64,000 nucleotides of DNA from Apostichopus japonicus (Eukaryota > Echinodermata > Holothuroidea > Aspidochirotida > Stichopodidae), in NCBI RefSeq assembly GCF_037975245.1, contig NC_092572.1, positions 16,870,269 through 16,934,268 of the forward strand, read 5' to 3'. The number at the start of each line of letters is the position of its first letter. The stretch's first letter is position 1. Both the position numbers and the translations under genes were made by a program. The notes under the pieces are model-generated. The model was not told the origin of the DNA. It did no database searches and saw only the letters and a list, made by a program, of their open reading frames with translations. Of the stretch, positions 51,365 to 63,856 are shown in pieces.

Positions 51365-51379
51365 TTTTGCCGATCTTTT
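51365..51379 (+). terminator. Two TTTT runs downstream of box B (possible Pol III terminators)
   Basis: TTTT lies at 51365-51368 and 51376-51379, 15 and 26 bp after the end of box B. Runs of four T on the coding strand are the usual Pol III stop signal. A third TTTT (51328-51331) lies between the box A candidates and the main box B. It would be expected to stop a transcript early, which argues against efficient read-through of the whole module. Confidence 0.35.
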
Positions 51380-52966
51380 ACAGCAAGTGCCTACACGGGG
51401 AGCTGTAAGTATTAGTTAATCCACCTAATATCTCAGTCCATACAGTGGCGCGATGGCTTGGCGCACTGTACGAGCTGATGTTCGAGACTCTCTTTTGCAT
51501 CCGTGGTTCGAACCCCGGGTGATGACGTCTTTTGCCGATCTTTTACAGCAAGTGCCTACACGGGGAGCTGTAAGTATTAGTTAATCCACCTAATATCTCA
51601 GTCCATACAGTGGCGCGATGGCTTGGCGCACTGTACGAGCTGATGTTCGAGACTCTCTTTTGCATCCGTGGTTCGAACCCCGGGTGATGACGTCTTTTGC
51701 CGATCTTTTACAGCAAGTGCCTACACGGGGAGCTGTAAGTATTAGTTAATCCACCTAATATCTCAGTCCATACAGTGGCGCGATGGCTTGGCGCACTGTA
51801 CGAGCTGATGTTCGAGACTCTCTTTTGCATCCGTGGTTCGAACCCCGGGTGATGACGTCTTTTGCCGATCTTTTACAGCAAGTGCCTACACGGGGAGCTG
51901 TAAGTATTAGTTAATCCACCTAATATCTCAGTCCATACAGTGGCGCGATGGCTTGGCGCACTGTACGAGCTGATGTTCGAGACTCTCTTTTGCATCCGTG
52001 GTTCGAACCCCGGGTGATGACGTCTTTTGCCGATCTTTTACAGCAAGTGCCTACACGGGGAGCTGTAAGTATTAGTTAATCCACCTAATATCTCAGTCCA
52101 TACAGTGGCGCGATGGCTTGGCGCACTGTACGAGCTGATGTTCGAGACTCTCTTTTGCATCCGTGGTTCGAACCCCGGGTGATGACGTCTTTTGCCGATC
52201 TTTTACAGCAAGTGCCTACACGGGGAGCTGTAAGTATTAGTTAATCCACCTAATATCTCAGTCCATACAGTGGCGCGATGGCTTGGCGCACTGTACGAGC
52301 TGATGTTCGAGACTCTCTTTTGCATCCGTGGTTCGAACCCCGGGTGATGACGTCTTTTGCCGATCTTTTACAGCAAGTGCCTACACGGGGAGCTGTAAGT
52401 ATTAGTTAATCCACCTAATATCTCAGTCCATACAGTGGCGCGATGGCTTGGCGCACTGTACGAGCTGATGTTCGAGACTCTCTTTTGCATCCGTGGTTCG
52501 AACCCCGGGTGATGACGTCTTTTGCCGATCTTTTACAGCAAGTGCCTACACGGGGAGCTGTAAGTATTAGTTAATCCACCTAATATCTCAGTCCATACAG
52601 TGGCGCGATGGCTTGGCGCACTGTACGAGCTGATGTTCGAGACTCTCTTTTGCATCCGTGGTTCGAACCCCGGGTGATGACGTCTTTTGCCGATCTTTTA
52701 CAGCAAGTGCCTACACGGGGAGCTGTAAGTATTAGTTAATCCACCTAATATCTCAGTCCATACAGTGGCGCGATGGCTTGGCGCACTGTACGAGCTGATG
52801 TTCGAGACTCTCTTTTGCATCCGTGGTTCGAACCCCGGGTGATGACGTCTTTTGCCGATCTTTTACAGCAAGTGCCTACACGGGGAGCTGTAAGTATTAG
52901 TTAATCCACCTAATATCTCAGTCCATACAGTGGCGCGATGGCTTGGCGCACTGTACGAGCTGATGT

Positions 52967-55111
52967 TCGAGACTCTCTTTTGCATCCGTGGTTCGAACCC
53001 CGGGTGTTGACGTCTTTTGCCGATCTTTTACAGCAAGTGCCTACACGGGGAGCTGTAAGTATTAGTTAATCCACCTAATATCTCAGTCCATACAGTGGCG
53101 CGATGGCTTGGCGCACTGTACGAGCTGATGTTCGAGACTCTCTTTTGCATCCGTGGTTCGAACCCCGGGTGATGACGTCTTTTGCCGATCTTTTACAGCA
53201 AGTGCCTACACGGGGAGCTGTAAGTATTAGTTAATCCACCTAATATCTCAGTCCATACAGTGGCGCGATGGCTTGGCGCACTGTACGAGCTGATGTTCGA
53301 GACTCTCTTTTGCATCCGTGGTTCGAACCCCGGGTGATGACGTCTTTTGCCGATCTTTTACAGCAAGTGCCTACACGGGGAGCTGTAAGTATTAGTTAAT
53401 CCACCTAATATCTCAGTCCATACAGTGGCGCGATGGCTTGGCGCACTGTACGAGCTGATGTTCGAGACTCTCTTTTGCATCCGTGGTTCGAACCCCGGGT
53501 GTTGACGTCTTTTGCCGATCTTTTACAGCAAGTGCCTACACGGGGAGCTGTAAGTATTAGTTAATCCACCTAATATCTCAGTCCATACAGTGGCGCGATG
53601 GCTTGGCGCACTGTACGAGCTGATGTTCGAGACTCTCTTTTGCATCCGTGGTTCGAACCCCGGGTGATGACGTCTTTTGCCGATCTTTTACAGCAAGTGC
53701 CTACACGGGGAGCTGTAAGTATTAGTTAATCCACCTAATATCTCAGTCCATACAGTGGCGCGATGGCTTGGCGCACTGTACGAGCTGATGTTCGAGACTC
53801 TCTTTTGCATCCGTGGTTCGAACCCCGGGTGATGACGTCTTTTGCCGATCTTTTACAGCAAGTGCCTACACGGGGAGCTGTAAGTATTAGTTAATCCACC
53901 TAATATCTCAGTCCATACAGTGGCGCGATGGCTTGGCGCACTGTACGAGCTGATGTTCGAGACTCTCTTTTGCATCCGTGGTTCGAACCCCGGGTGATGA
54001 CGTCTTTTGCCGATCTTTTACAGCAAGTGCCTACACGGGGAGCTGTAAGTATTAGTTAATCCACCTAATATCTCAGTCCATACAGTGGCGCGATGGCTTG
54101 GCGCACTGTACGAGCTGATGTTCGAGACTCTCTTTTGCATCCGTGGTTCGAACCCCGGGTGTTGACGTCTTTTGCCGATCTTTTACAGCAAGTGCCTACA
54201 CGGGGAGCTGTAAGTATTAGTTAATCCACCTAATATCTCAGTCCATACAGTGGCGCGATGGCTTGGCGCACTGTACGAGCTGATGTTCGAGACTCTCTTT
54301 TGCATCCGTGGTTCGAACCCCGGGTGTTGACGTCTTTTGCCGATCTTTTACAGCAAGTGCCTACACGGGGAGCTGTAAGTATTAGTTAATCCACCTAATA
54401 TCTCAGTCCATACAGTGGCGCGATGGCTTGGCGCACTGTACGAGCTGATGTTCGAGACTCTCTTTTGCATCCGTGGTTCGAACCCCGGGTGATGACGTCT
54501 TTTGCCGATCTTTTACAGCAAGTGCCTACACGGGGAGCTGTAAGTATTAGTTAATCCACCTAATATCTCAGTCCATACAGTGGCGCGATGGCTTGGCGCA
54601 CTGTACGAGCTGATGTTCGAGACTCTCTTTTGCATCCGTGGTTCGAACCCCGGGTGTTGACGTCTTTTGCCGATCTTTTACAGCAAGTGCCTACACGGGG
54701 AGCTGTAAGTATTAGTTAATCCACCTAATATCTCAGTCCATACAGTGGCGCGATGGCTTGGCGCACTGTACGAGCTGATGTTCGAGACTCTCTTTTGCAT
54801 CCGTGGTTCGAACCCCGGGTGTTGACGTCTTTTGCCGATCTTTTACAGCAAGTGCCTACACGGGGAGCTGTAAGTATTAGTTAATCCACCTAATATCTCA
54901 GTCCATACAGTGGCGCGATGGCTTGGCGCACTGTACGAGCTGATGTTCGAGACTCTCTTTTGCATCCGTGGTTCGAACCCCGGGTGTTGACGTCTTTTGC
55001 CGATCTTTTACAGCAAGTGCCTACACGGGGAGCTGTAAGTATTAGTTAATCCACCTAATATCCCAGTCCATACAGTGGCGCGATGGCTTGGCGCACTGTA
55101 CGAGCTGATGT
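52967..55111. repeat. Uniform satellite monomers
   Basis: Thirteen monomers, mixed A and T at position 41, with one private change (ATCCCAGTCC near 55060). Nothing else is recognised. Confidence 0.9.
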
Positions 55112-56761
55112 TCGAGACTCTCTTTTGCATCCGTGGTTCGAACCCCGGGTGTTGACGTCTTTTGCCGATCTTTTACAGCAAGTGCCTACACGGGGAGCTG
55201 TAAGTATTAGTTAATCCACCTAATATCTCAGTCCGTACAGTGGCGCGATGGCTTGGCGCACTGTACGAGCTGATGTTCGAGACTCTCTTTTGCATCCGTG
55301 GTTCGAACCCCGGGTGTTGACGTCTTTTGCCGATCTTTTACAGCAAGTGCCTACACGGGGAGCTGTAAGTATTAGTTAATCCACCTAATATCTCAGTCCG
55401 TACAGTGGCGCGATGGCTTGGCGCACTGTACGAGCTGATGTTCGAGACTCTCTTTTGCATCCGTGGTTCGAACCCCGGGTGTTGACGTCTTTTGCCGATC
55501 TTTTACAGCAAGTGCCTACACGGGGAGCTGTAAGTATTAGTTAATCCACCTAATATCTCAGTCCGTACAGTGGCGCGATGGCTTGGCGCACTGTACGAGC
55601 TGATGTTCGAGACTCTCTTTTGCATCCGTGGTTCGAACCCCGGGTGTTGACGTCTTTTGCCGATCTTTTACAGCAAGTGCCTACACGGGGAGCTGTAAGT
55701 ATTAGTTAATCCACCTAATATCTCAGTCCGTACAGTGGCGCGATGGCTTGGCGCACTGTACGAGCTGATGTTCGAGACTCTCTTTTGCATCCGTGGTTCG
55801 AACCCCGGGTGTTGACGTCTTTTGCCGATCTTTTACAGCAAGTGCCTACACGGGGAGCTGTAAGTATTAGTTAATCCACCTAATATCTCAGTCCGTACAG
55901 TGGCGCGATGGCTTGGCGCACTGTACGAGCTGATGTTGGAGACTCTCTTTTGCATCCGTGGTTCGAACCCCGGGTGATGACGTCTTTTGCCGATCTTTTA
56001 CAGCAAGTGCCTACACGGGGAGCTGTAAGTATTAGTTAATCCACCTAATATCTCAGTCCGTACAGTGGCGCGATGGCTTGGCGCACTGTACGAGCTGATG
56101 TTGGAGACTCTCTTTTGCATCCGTGGTTCGAACCCCGGGTGATGACGTCTTTTGCCGATCTTTTACAGCAAGTGCCTACACGGGGAGCTGTAAGTATTAG
56201 TTAATCCACCTAATATCTCAGTCCGTACAGTGGCGCGATGGCTTGGCGCACTGTACGAGCTGATGTTGGAGACTCTCTTTTGCATCCGTGGTTCGAACCC
56301 CGGGTGTTGACGTCTTTTGCCGATCTTTTACAGCAAGTGCCTACACGGGGAGCTGTAAGTATTAGTTAATCCACCTAATATCTCAGTCCGTACAGTGGCG
56401 CGATGGCTTGGCGCACTGTACGAGCTGATGTTCGAGACTCTCTTTTGCATCCGTGGTTCGAACCCCGGGTGATGACGTCTTTTGCCGATCTTTTACAGCA
56501 AGTGCCTACACGGGGAGCTGTAAGTATTAGTTAATCCACCTAATATCTCAGTCCGTACAGTGGCGCGATGGCTTGGCGCACTGTACGAGCTGATGTTCGA
56601 GACTCTCTTTTGCATCCGTGGTTCGAACCCCGGGTGATGACGTCTTTTGCCGATCTTTTACAGCAAGTGCCTACACGGGGAGCTGTAAGTATTAGTTAAT
56701 CCACCTAATATATCAGTCCGTACAGTGGCGCGATGGCTTGGCGCACTGTACGAGCTGATGT
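55112..56761. repeat. Ten-monomer patch with CCGTACAG
   Basis: Ten successive monomers have G at position 124 (CCGTACAG), as in the 47-48 kb group, but keep TATCTC. Three neighbours inside the patch (55937, 56102, 56267) also share GTTGGAGAC. The final member and the next monomer share TATATCAG. The nested clusters suggest successive local duplications. The G extends the hairpin stem by two pairs. Confidence 0.9.
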
Positions 56762-59700
56762 TCGAGACTCTCTTTTGCATCCGTGGTTCGAACCCCGGGT
56801 GTTGACGTCTTTTGCCGATCTTTTACAGCAAGTGCCTACACGGGGAGCTGTAAGTATTAGTTAATCCACCTAATATATCAGTCCATACAGTGGCGCGATG
56901 GCTTGGCGCACTGTACGAGCTGATGTTCGAGACTCTCTTTTGCATCCGTGGTTCGAACCCCGGGTGTTGACGTCTTTTGCCGATCTTTTACAGCAAGTGC
57001 CTACACGGGGAGCTGTAAGTATTAGTTAATCCACCTAATATCTCAGTCCATACAGTGGCGCGATGGCTTGGCGCACTGTACGAGCTGATGTTCGAGACTC
57101 TCTTTTGCATCCGTGGTTCGAACCCCGGGTGATGACGTCTTTTGCCGATCTTTTACAGCAAGTGCCTACACGGGGAGCTGTAAGTATTAGTTAATCCACC
57201 TAATATCTCAGTCCATACAGTGGCGCGATGGCTTGGCGCACTGTACGAGCTGATGTTCGAGACTCTCTTTTGCATCCGTTGTTCGAACCCCGGGTGTTGA
57301 CGTCTTTTGCCGATCTTTTACAGCAAGTGCCTACACGGGGAGCTGTAAGTATTAGTTAATCCACCTAATATCTCAGTCCATACAGTGGCGCGATGGCTTG
57401 GGGCACTGTACGAGCTGATGTTCGAGACTCTCTTTTGCATCCGTGGTTCGAACCCCGGGTGATGACGTCTTTTGCCGATCTTTTACAGCAAGTGCCTACA
57501 CGGGGAGCTGTAAGTATTAGTTAATCCACCTAATATCTCAGTCCATACAGTGGCGCGATGGCTTGGGGCACTGTACGAGCTGATGTTCGAGACTCTCTTT
57601 TGCATCCGTGGTTCGAACCCCGGGTGTTGACGTCTTTTGCCGATCTTTTACAGCAAGTGCCTACACGGTGAGCTGTAAGTATTAGTTAATCCACCTAATA
57701 TCTCAGTCCATACAGTGGCGCGATGGCTTGGCGCACTGTACGAGCTGATGTTCGAGACTCTCTTTTGCATCCGTGGTTCGAACCCCGGGTGATGACGTCT
57801 TTTGCCGATCTTTTACAGCAAGTGCCTACACGGTGAGCTGTAAGTATTAGTTAATCCACCTAATATCTCAGTCCATACAGTGGCGCGATGGCTTGGCGCA
57901 CTGTACGAGCTGATGTTCGAGACTCTCTTTTGCATCCGTGGTTCGAACCCCGGGTGATGACGTCTTTTGCCGATCTTTTACAGCAAGTGCCTACACGGGG
58001 AGCTGTAAGTATTAGTTAATCCACCTAATATCTCAGTCCATACAGTGGCGCGATGGCTTGGCGCACTGTACGAGCTGATGTTCGAGACTCTCTTTTGCAT
58101 CCGTGGTTCGAACCCCGGGTGATGACGTCTTTTGCCGATCTTTTACAGCAAGTGCCTACACGGGGAGCTGTAAGTATTAGTTAATCCACCTAATATCTCA
58201 GTCCATACAGTGGCGCGATGGCTTGGCGCACTGTACGAGCTGATGTTCGAGACTCTCTTTTGCATCCGTGGTTCGAACCCCGGGTGATGACGTCTTTTGC
58301 CGATCTTTTACAGCAAGTGCCTACACGGGGAGCTGTAAGTATTAGTTAATCCACCTAATATCTCAGTCCATACAGTGGCGCGATGGCTTGGCGCACTGTA
58401 CGAGCTGATGTTCGAGACTCTCTTTTGCATCCGTGGTTCGAACCCCGGGTGATGACGTCTTTTGCCGATCTTTTACAGCAAGTGCCTACACGGGGAGCTG
58501 TAAGTATTAGTTAATCCACCTAATATCTCAGTCCATACAGTGGCGCGATGGCTTGGCGCACTGTACGAGCTGATGTTCGAGACTCTCTTTTGCATCCGTG
58601 GTTCGAACCCCGGGTGATGACGTCTTTTGCCGATCTTTTACAGCAAGTGCCTACACGGGGAGCTGTAAGTATTAGTTAATCCACCTAATATCTCAGTCCA
58701 TACAGTGGCGCGATGGCTTGGCGCACTGTACGAGCTGATGTTCGAGACTCTCTTTTGCATCCGTTGTTCGAACCCCGGGTGATGACGTCTTTTGCCGATC
58801 TTTTACAGCAAGTGCCTACACGGGGAGCTGTAAGTATTAGTTAATCCACCTGATATCTCAGTCCATACAGTGGCGCGATGGCTTGGCGCACTGTACGAGC
58901 TGATGTTCGAGACTCTCTTTTGCATCCGTTGTTCGAACCCCGGGTGTTGACGTCTTTTGCCGATCTTTTACAGCAAGTGCCTACACGGGGAGCTGTAAGT
59001 ATTAGTTAATCCACCTAATATCTCAGTCCATACAGTGGCGCGATGGCTTGGCGCACTGTACGAGCTGATGTTCGAGACTCTCTTTTGCATCCGTGGTTCG
59101 AACCCCGGGTGATGACGTCTTTTGCCGATCTTTTACAGCAAGTGCCTACACGGGGAGCTGTAAGTATTAGTTAATCCACCTAATATCTCAGTCCATACAG
59201 TGGCGCGATGGCTTGGCGCACTGTACGAGCTGATGTTCGAGACTCTCTTTTGCATCCGTGGTTCGAACCCCGGGTGATGACGTCTTTTGCCGATCTTTTA
59301 CAGCAAGTGCCTACACGGGGAGCTGTAAGTATTAGTTAATCCACCTAATATCTCAGTCCATACAGTGGCGCGATGGCTTGGCGCACTGTACGAGCTGATG
59401 TTCGAGACTCTCTTTTGCATCCGTGGTTCGAACCCCGGGTGTTGACGTCTTTTGCCGATCTTTTACAGCAAGTGCCTACACGGGGAGCTGTAAGTATTAG
59501 TTAATCCACCTGATATCTCAGTCCATACAGTGGCGCGATGGCTTGGCGCAGTGTACGAGCTGATGTTCGAGACTCTCTTTTGCATCCGTGGTTCGAACCC
59601 CGGGTGATGACGTCTTTTGCCGATCTTTTACAGCAAGTGCCTACACGGGGAGCTGTAAGTATTAGTTAATCCACCTGATATCTCAGTCCATACAGTGGCG

Positions 59701-62700
59701 CGATGGCTTGGCGCAGTGTACGAGCTGATGTTCGAGACTCTCTTTTGCATCCGTGGTTCGAACCCCGGGTGATGACGTCTTTTGCCGATCTTTTACAGCA
59801 AGTGCCTACACGGGGAGCTGTAAGTATTAGTTAATCCACCTAATATCTCAGTCCATACAGTGGCGCGATGGCTTGGGGCAGTGTACGAGCTGATGTTCGA
59901 GACTCTCTTTTGCATCCGTGGTTCGAACCCCGGGTGTTGACGTCTTTTGCCGATCTTTTACAGCAAGTGCCTACACGGGAAGCTGTAAGTATTAGTTAAT
60001 CCACCTAATATCTCAGTCCATACAGTGGCGCGATGGCTTGGCGCACTGTACGAGCTGATGTTCGAGACTCTCTTTTGCATCCGTGGTTCGAACCCCGGGT
60101 GATGACGTCTTTTGCCGATCTTTTACAGCAAGTGCCTACACGGGGAGCTGTAAGTATTAGTTAATCCACCTAATATCTCAGTCCATACAGTGGCGCGATG
60201 GCTTGGCGCACTGTACGAGCTGATGTTCGAGACTCTCTTTTGCATCCGTGGTTCGAACCCCGGGTGATGACGTCTTTTGCCGATCTTTTACAGCAAGTGC
60301 CTTCACGGGGAGCTGTAAGTATTAGTTAATCCACCTAATATCTCAGTCCATACAGTGGCGCGATGGCTTGGCGCACTGTACGAGCTGATGTTCGAGACTC
60401 TCTTTTGCATCCGTGGTTCGAACCCCGGGTGTTGACGTCTTTTGCCGATCTTTTACAGCAAGTGCCTACACGGGGAGCTGTAAGTATTAGTTAATCCACC
60501 TAATATCTCAGTCCATACAGTGGCGCGATGGCTTGGCGCACTGTACGAGCTGATGTTCGAGACTCTCTTTTGCATCCGTGGTTCGAACCCCGGGTGATGA
60601 CGTCTTTTGCCGATCTTTTACAGCAAGTGCCTACACGGGGAGCTGTAAGTATTAGTTAATCCACCTAATATCTCAGTCCATACAGTGGCGCGATGGCTTG
60701 GCGCACTGTACGAGCTGATGTTCGAGACTCTCTTTTGCATCCGTGGTTCGAACCCCGGGTGTTGACGTCTTTTGCCGATCTTTTACAGCAAGTGCCTACA
60801 CGGGGAGCTGTAAGTATTAGTTAATCCACCTAATATCTCAGTCCATACAGTGGCGCGATGGCTTGGCGCACTGTACGAGCTGATGTTCGAGACTCTCTTT
60901 TGCATCCGTGGTTCGAACACCGGGTGATGACGTCTTTTGCCGATCTTTTACAGCAAGTGCCTACACGGGGAGCTGTAAGTATTAGTTAATCCACCTAATA
61001 TATCAGTCCATACAGTGGCGCGATGGCTTGGCGAACTGTACGAGCTGATGTTCGAGACTCTCTTTTGCATCCGTGGTTCGAACCCCGGGTGTTGACGTCT
61101 TTTGCCGATCTTTTACAGCAAGTGCCTACACGGGGAGCTGTAAGTATTAGTTAATCCACCTAATATCTCAGTCCATACAGTGGCGCGATGGCTTGGCGCA
61201 CTGTACGAGCTGATGTTCGAGACTCTCTTTTGCATCCGTGGTTCGAACCCCGGGTGTTGACGTCTTTTGCCGATCTTTTACAGCAAGTGCCTACACGGGG
61301 AGCTGTAAGTATTAGTTAATCCACCTAATATCTCAGTCCATACAGTGGCGCGATGGCTTGGCGCACTGTACGAGCTGATGTTCGAGACTCTCTTTTGCAT
61401 CCGTGGTTCGAACCCCGGGTGTTGACGTCTTTTGCCGATCTTTTACAGCAAGTGCCTACACGGGGAGCTGTAAGTATTAGTTAATCCACCTAATATCTCA
61501 GTCCATACAGTGGCGCGATGGCTTGGCGCACTGTACGAGCTGATGTTCGAGACTCTCTTTTGCATCCGTGGTTCGAACCCCGGGTGATGACGTCTTTTGC
61601 CGATCTTTTACAGCAAGTGCCTACACGGGGAGCTGTAAGTATTAGTTAATCCACCTAATATCTCAGTCCATACAGTGGCGCGATGGCTTGGCGCACTGTA
61701 CGAGCTGATGTTCGAGACTCTCTTTTGCATCCGTGGTTCGAACCCCGGGTGATGACGTCTTTTGCCGATCTTTTACAGCAAGTGCCTACACGGGGAGCTG
61801 TAAGTATTAGTTAATCCACCTAATATCTCAGTCCATACAGTGGCGCGATGGCTTGGCGCACTGTACGAGCTGATGTTCGAGACTCTCTTTTGCATCCGTG
61901 GTTCGAACCCCGGGTGATGACGTCTTTTGCCGATCTTTTACAGCAAGTGCCTACACGGGGAGCTGTAAGTATTAGTTAATCCACCTAATATCTCAGTCCA
62001 TACAGTGGCGCGATGGCTTGGCGCACTGTACGAGCTGATGTTCGAGACTCTCTTTTGCATCCGTGGTTCGAACCCCGGGTGATGACGTCTTTTGCCGATC
62101 TTTTACAGCAAGTGCCTACACGGGGAGCTGTAAGTATTAGTTAATCCACCTAATATCTCAGTCCATACAGTGGCGCGATGGCTTGGCGCACTGTACGAGC
62201 TGATGTTCGAGACTCTCTTTTGCATCCGTGGTTCGAACCCCGGGTGATGACGTCTTTTGCCGATCTTTTACAGCAAGTGCCTACACGGGGAGCTGTAAGT
62301 ATTAGTTAATCCACCTAATATCTCAGTCCATACAGTGGCGCGATGGCTTGGCGCACTGTACGAGCTGATGTTCGAGACTCTCTTTTGCATCCGTGGTTCG
62401 AACCCCGGGTGATGACGTCTTTTGCCGATCTTTTACAGCAAGTGCCTACACGGGGAGCTGTAAGTATTAGTTAATCCACCTAATATCTCAGTCCATACAG
62501 TGGCGCGATGGCTTGGCGCACTGTACGAGCTGATGTTCGAGACTCTCTTTTGCATCCGTGGTTCGAACCCCGGGTGATGACGTCTTTTGCCGATCTTTTA
62601 CAGCAAGTGCCTACACGGGGAGCTGTAAGTATTACTTAATCCACCTAATATCTCAGTCCATACAGTGGCGCGATGGCTTGGCGCACTGTACGAGCTGATG

Positions 62701-63031
62701 TTCGAGACTCTCTTTTGCATCCGTGGTTCGAACCCCGGGTGTTGACGTCTTTTGCCGATCTTTTACAGCAAGTGCCTACACGGGGAGCTGTAAGTATTAG
62801 TTAATCCACCTAATATCTCAGTCCATACAGTGGCGCGATGGCTTGGCGCACTGTACGAGCTGATGTTCGAGACTCTCTTTTGCATCCGTGGTTCGAACCC
62901 CGGGTGTTGACGTCTTTTGCCGATCTTTTACAGCAAGTGCCTACACGGGGAGCTGTAAGTATTAGTTAATCCACCTAATATCTCAGTCCATACAGTGGCG
63001 CGATGGCTTGGCGCACTGTATGAGCTGATGT
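56762..63031. repeat. Satellite monomers with neighbour-shared variants
   Basis: Thirty-eight monomers. Rare variants come mostly in adjacent pairs or triples: TTGGGGCA at 57257 and 57422, CACGGTGAGC at 57587 and 57752, CCGTTGTTCG at 58742 and 58907, CCTGATATC at 59402 and 59567 (also 58742), GCAGTGTACG at 59402, 59567 and 59732 (monomer starts). Single changes include GAACACCGGG near 60916 and GCGAACTG near 61031. Confidence 0.88.
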
Positions 63032-63526
63032 TCGAGACTCTCTTTTGCATCCGTGGTTCGAATTCCGGGTGTTGACGTCTTTTGCCGATCTTTTACAGCA
63101 AGTGCCTACACGGGGAGCTGTAAGTATTAGTTAATCCACCTAATATCTCAGTCCATACAGTGGCGCGATGGCTTGGCGCACTGTACGAGCTGATGTTCGA
63201 GACTCTCTTTTGCATCCGTGGTTCGAATTCCGGGTGTTGACGTCTTTTGCCGATCTTTTACAGCAATTGCCTACACGGGGAGCTGTAAGTATTAGTTAAT
63301 CCACCTAATATCTCAGTCCATACAGTGGCGCGATGGCTTGGCGCACTGTACGAGCTGATGTTCGAGACTCTCTTTTGCATCCGTGGTTCGAATCCCGGGT
63401 GTTGACGTCTTTTGCCGATCTTTTACAGCAAGTGCCTACACGGGGAGCTGTAAGTATTAGTTAATCCACCTAATATCTCAGTCCATACAGTGGCGCGATG
63501 GCTTGGCGCACTGTACGAGCTGATGT
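63032..63526. repeat. Three monomers with altered bases after box B
   Basis: The first two monomers read GTTCGAATTCCGGG, creating GAATTC (EcoRI) sites at 63060 and 63225, exactly 165 bp apart, and losing CCCGGG. The third reads GTTCGAATCCCGGG, an intermediate that matches the tRNA T-arm form TTCGAATCCC even better than the usual monomer does. Confidence 0.88.
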
Positions 63527-63856
63527 TCGAGACTCTCTTTTGCATCCGTGGTTCGAACCCCGGGTGTTGACGTCTTTTGCCGATCTTTTACAGCAAGTGC
63601 CTACACGGGGAGCTGTAAGTATTAGTTAATCCACCTAATATCTCAGTCCATACAGTGGCGCGATGGCTTGGCGCACTGTACGAGCTGATGTTCGAGACTC
63701 TCTTTTGCATCCGTGGTTCGAACCCCGGGTGTTGACGTCTTTTGCCGATCTTTTACAGCAAGTGCCTACACGGGGAGCTGTAAGTATTAGTTAATCCACC
63801 TAATATCTCAGTCCATACAGTGGCGCGATGGCTTGGCGCACTGTACGAGCTGATGT

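Larger units (their letters stand above)
51152..52966. repeat. Homogenised run of eleven GTGATG monomers
   Basis: Eleven consecutive monomers with A at position 41 appear identical by eye over 1815 bp. This is the longest run of identical neighbours I noticed. It sits in the part of the array with the fewest private variants. Confidence 0.85.
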
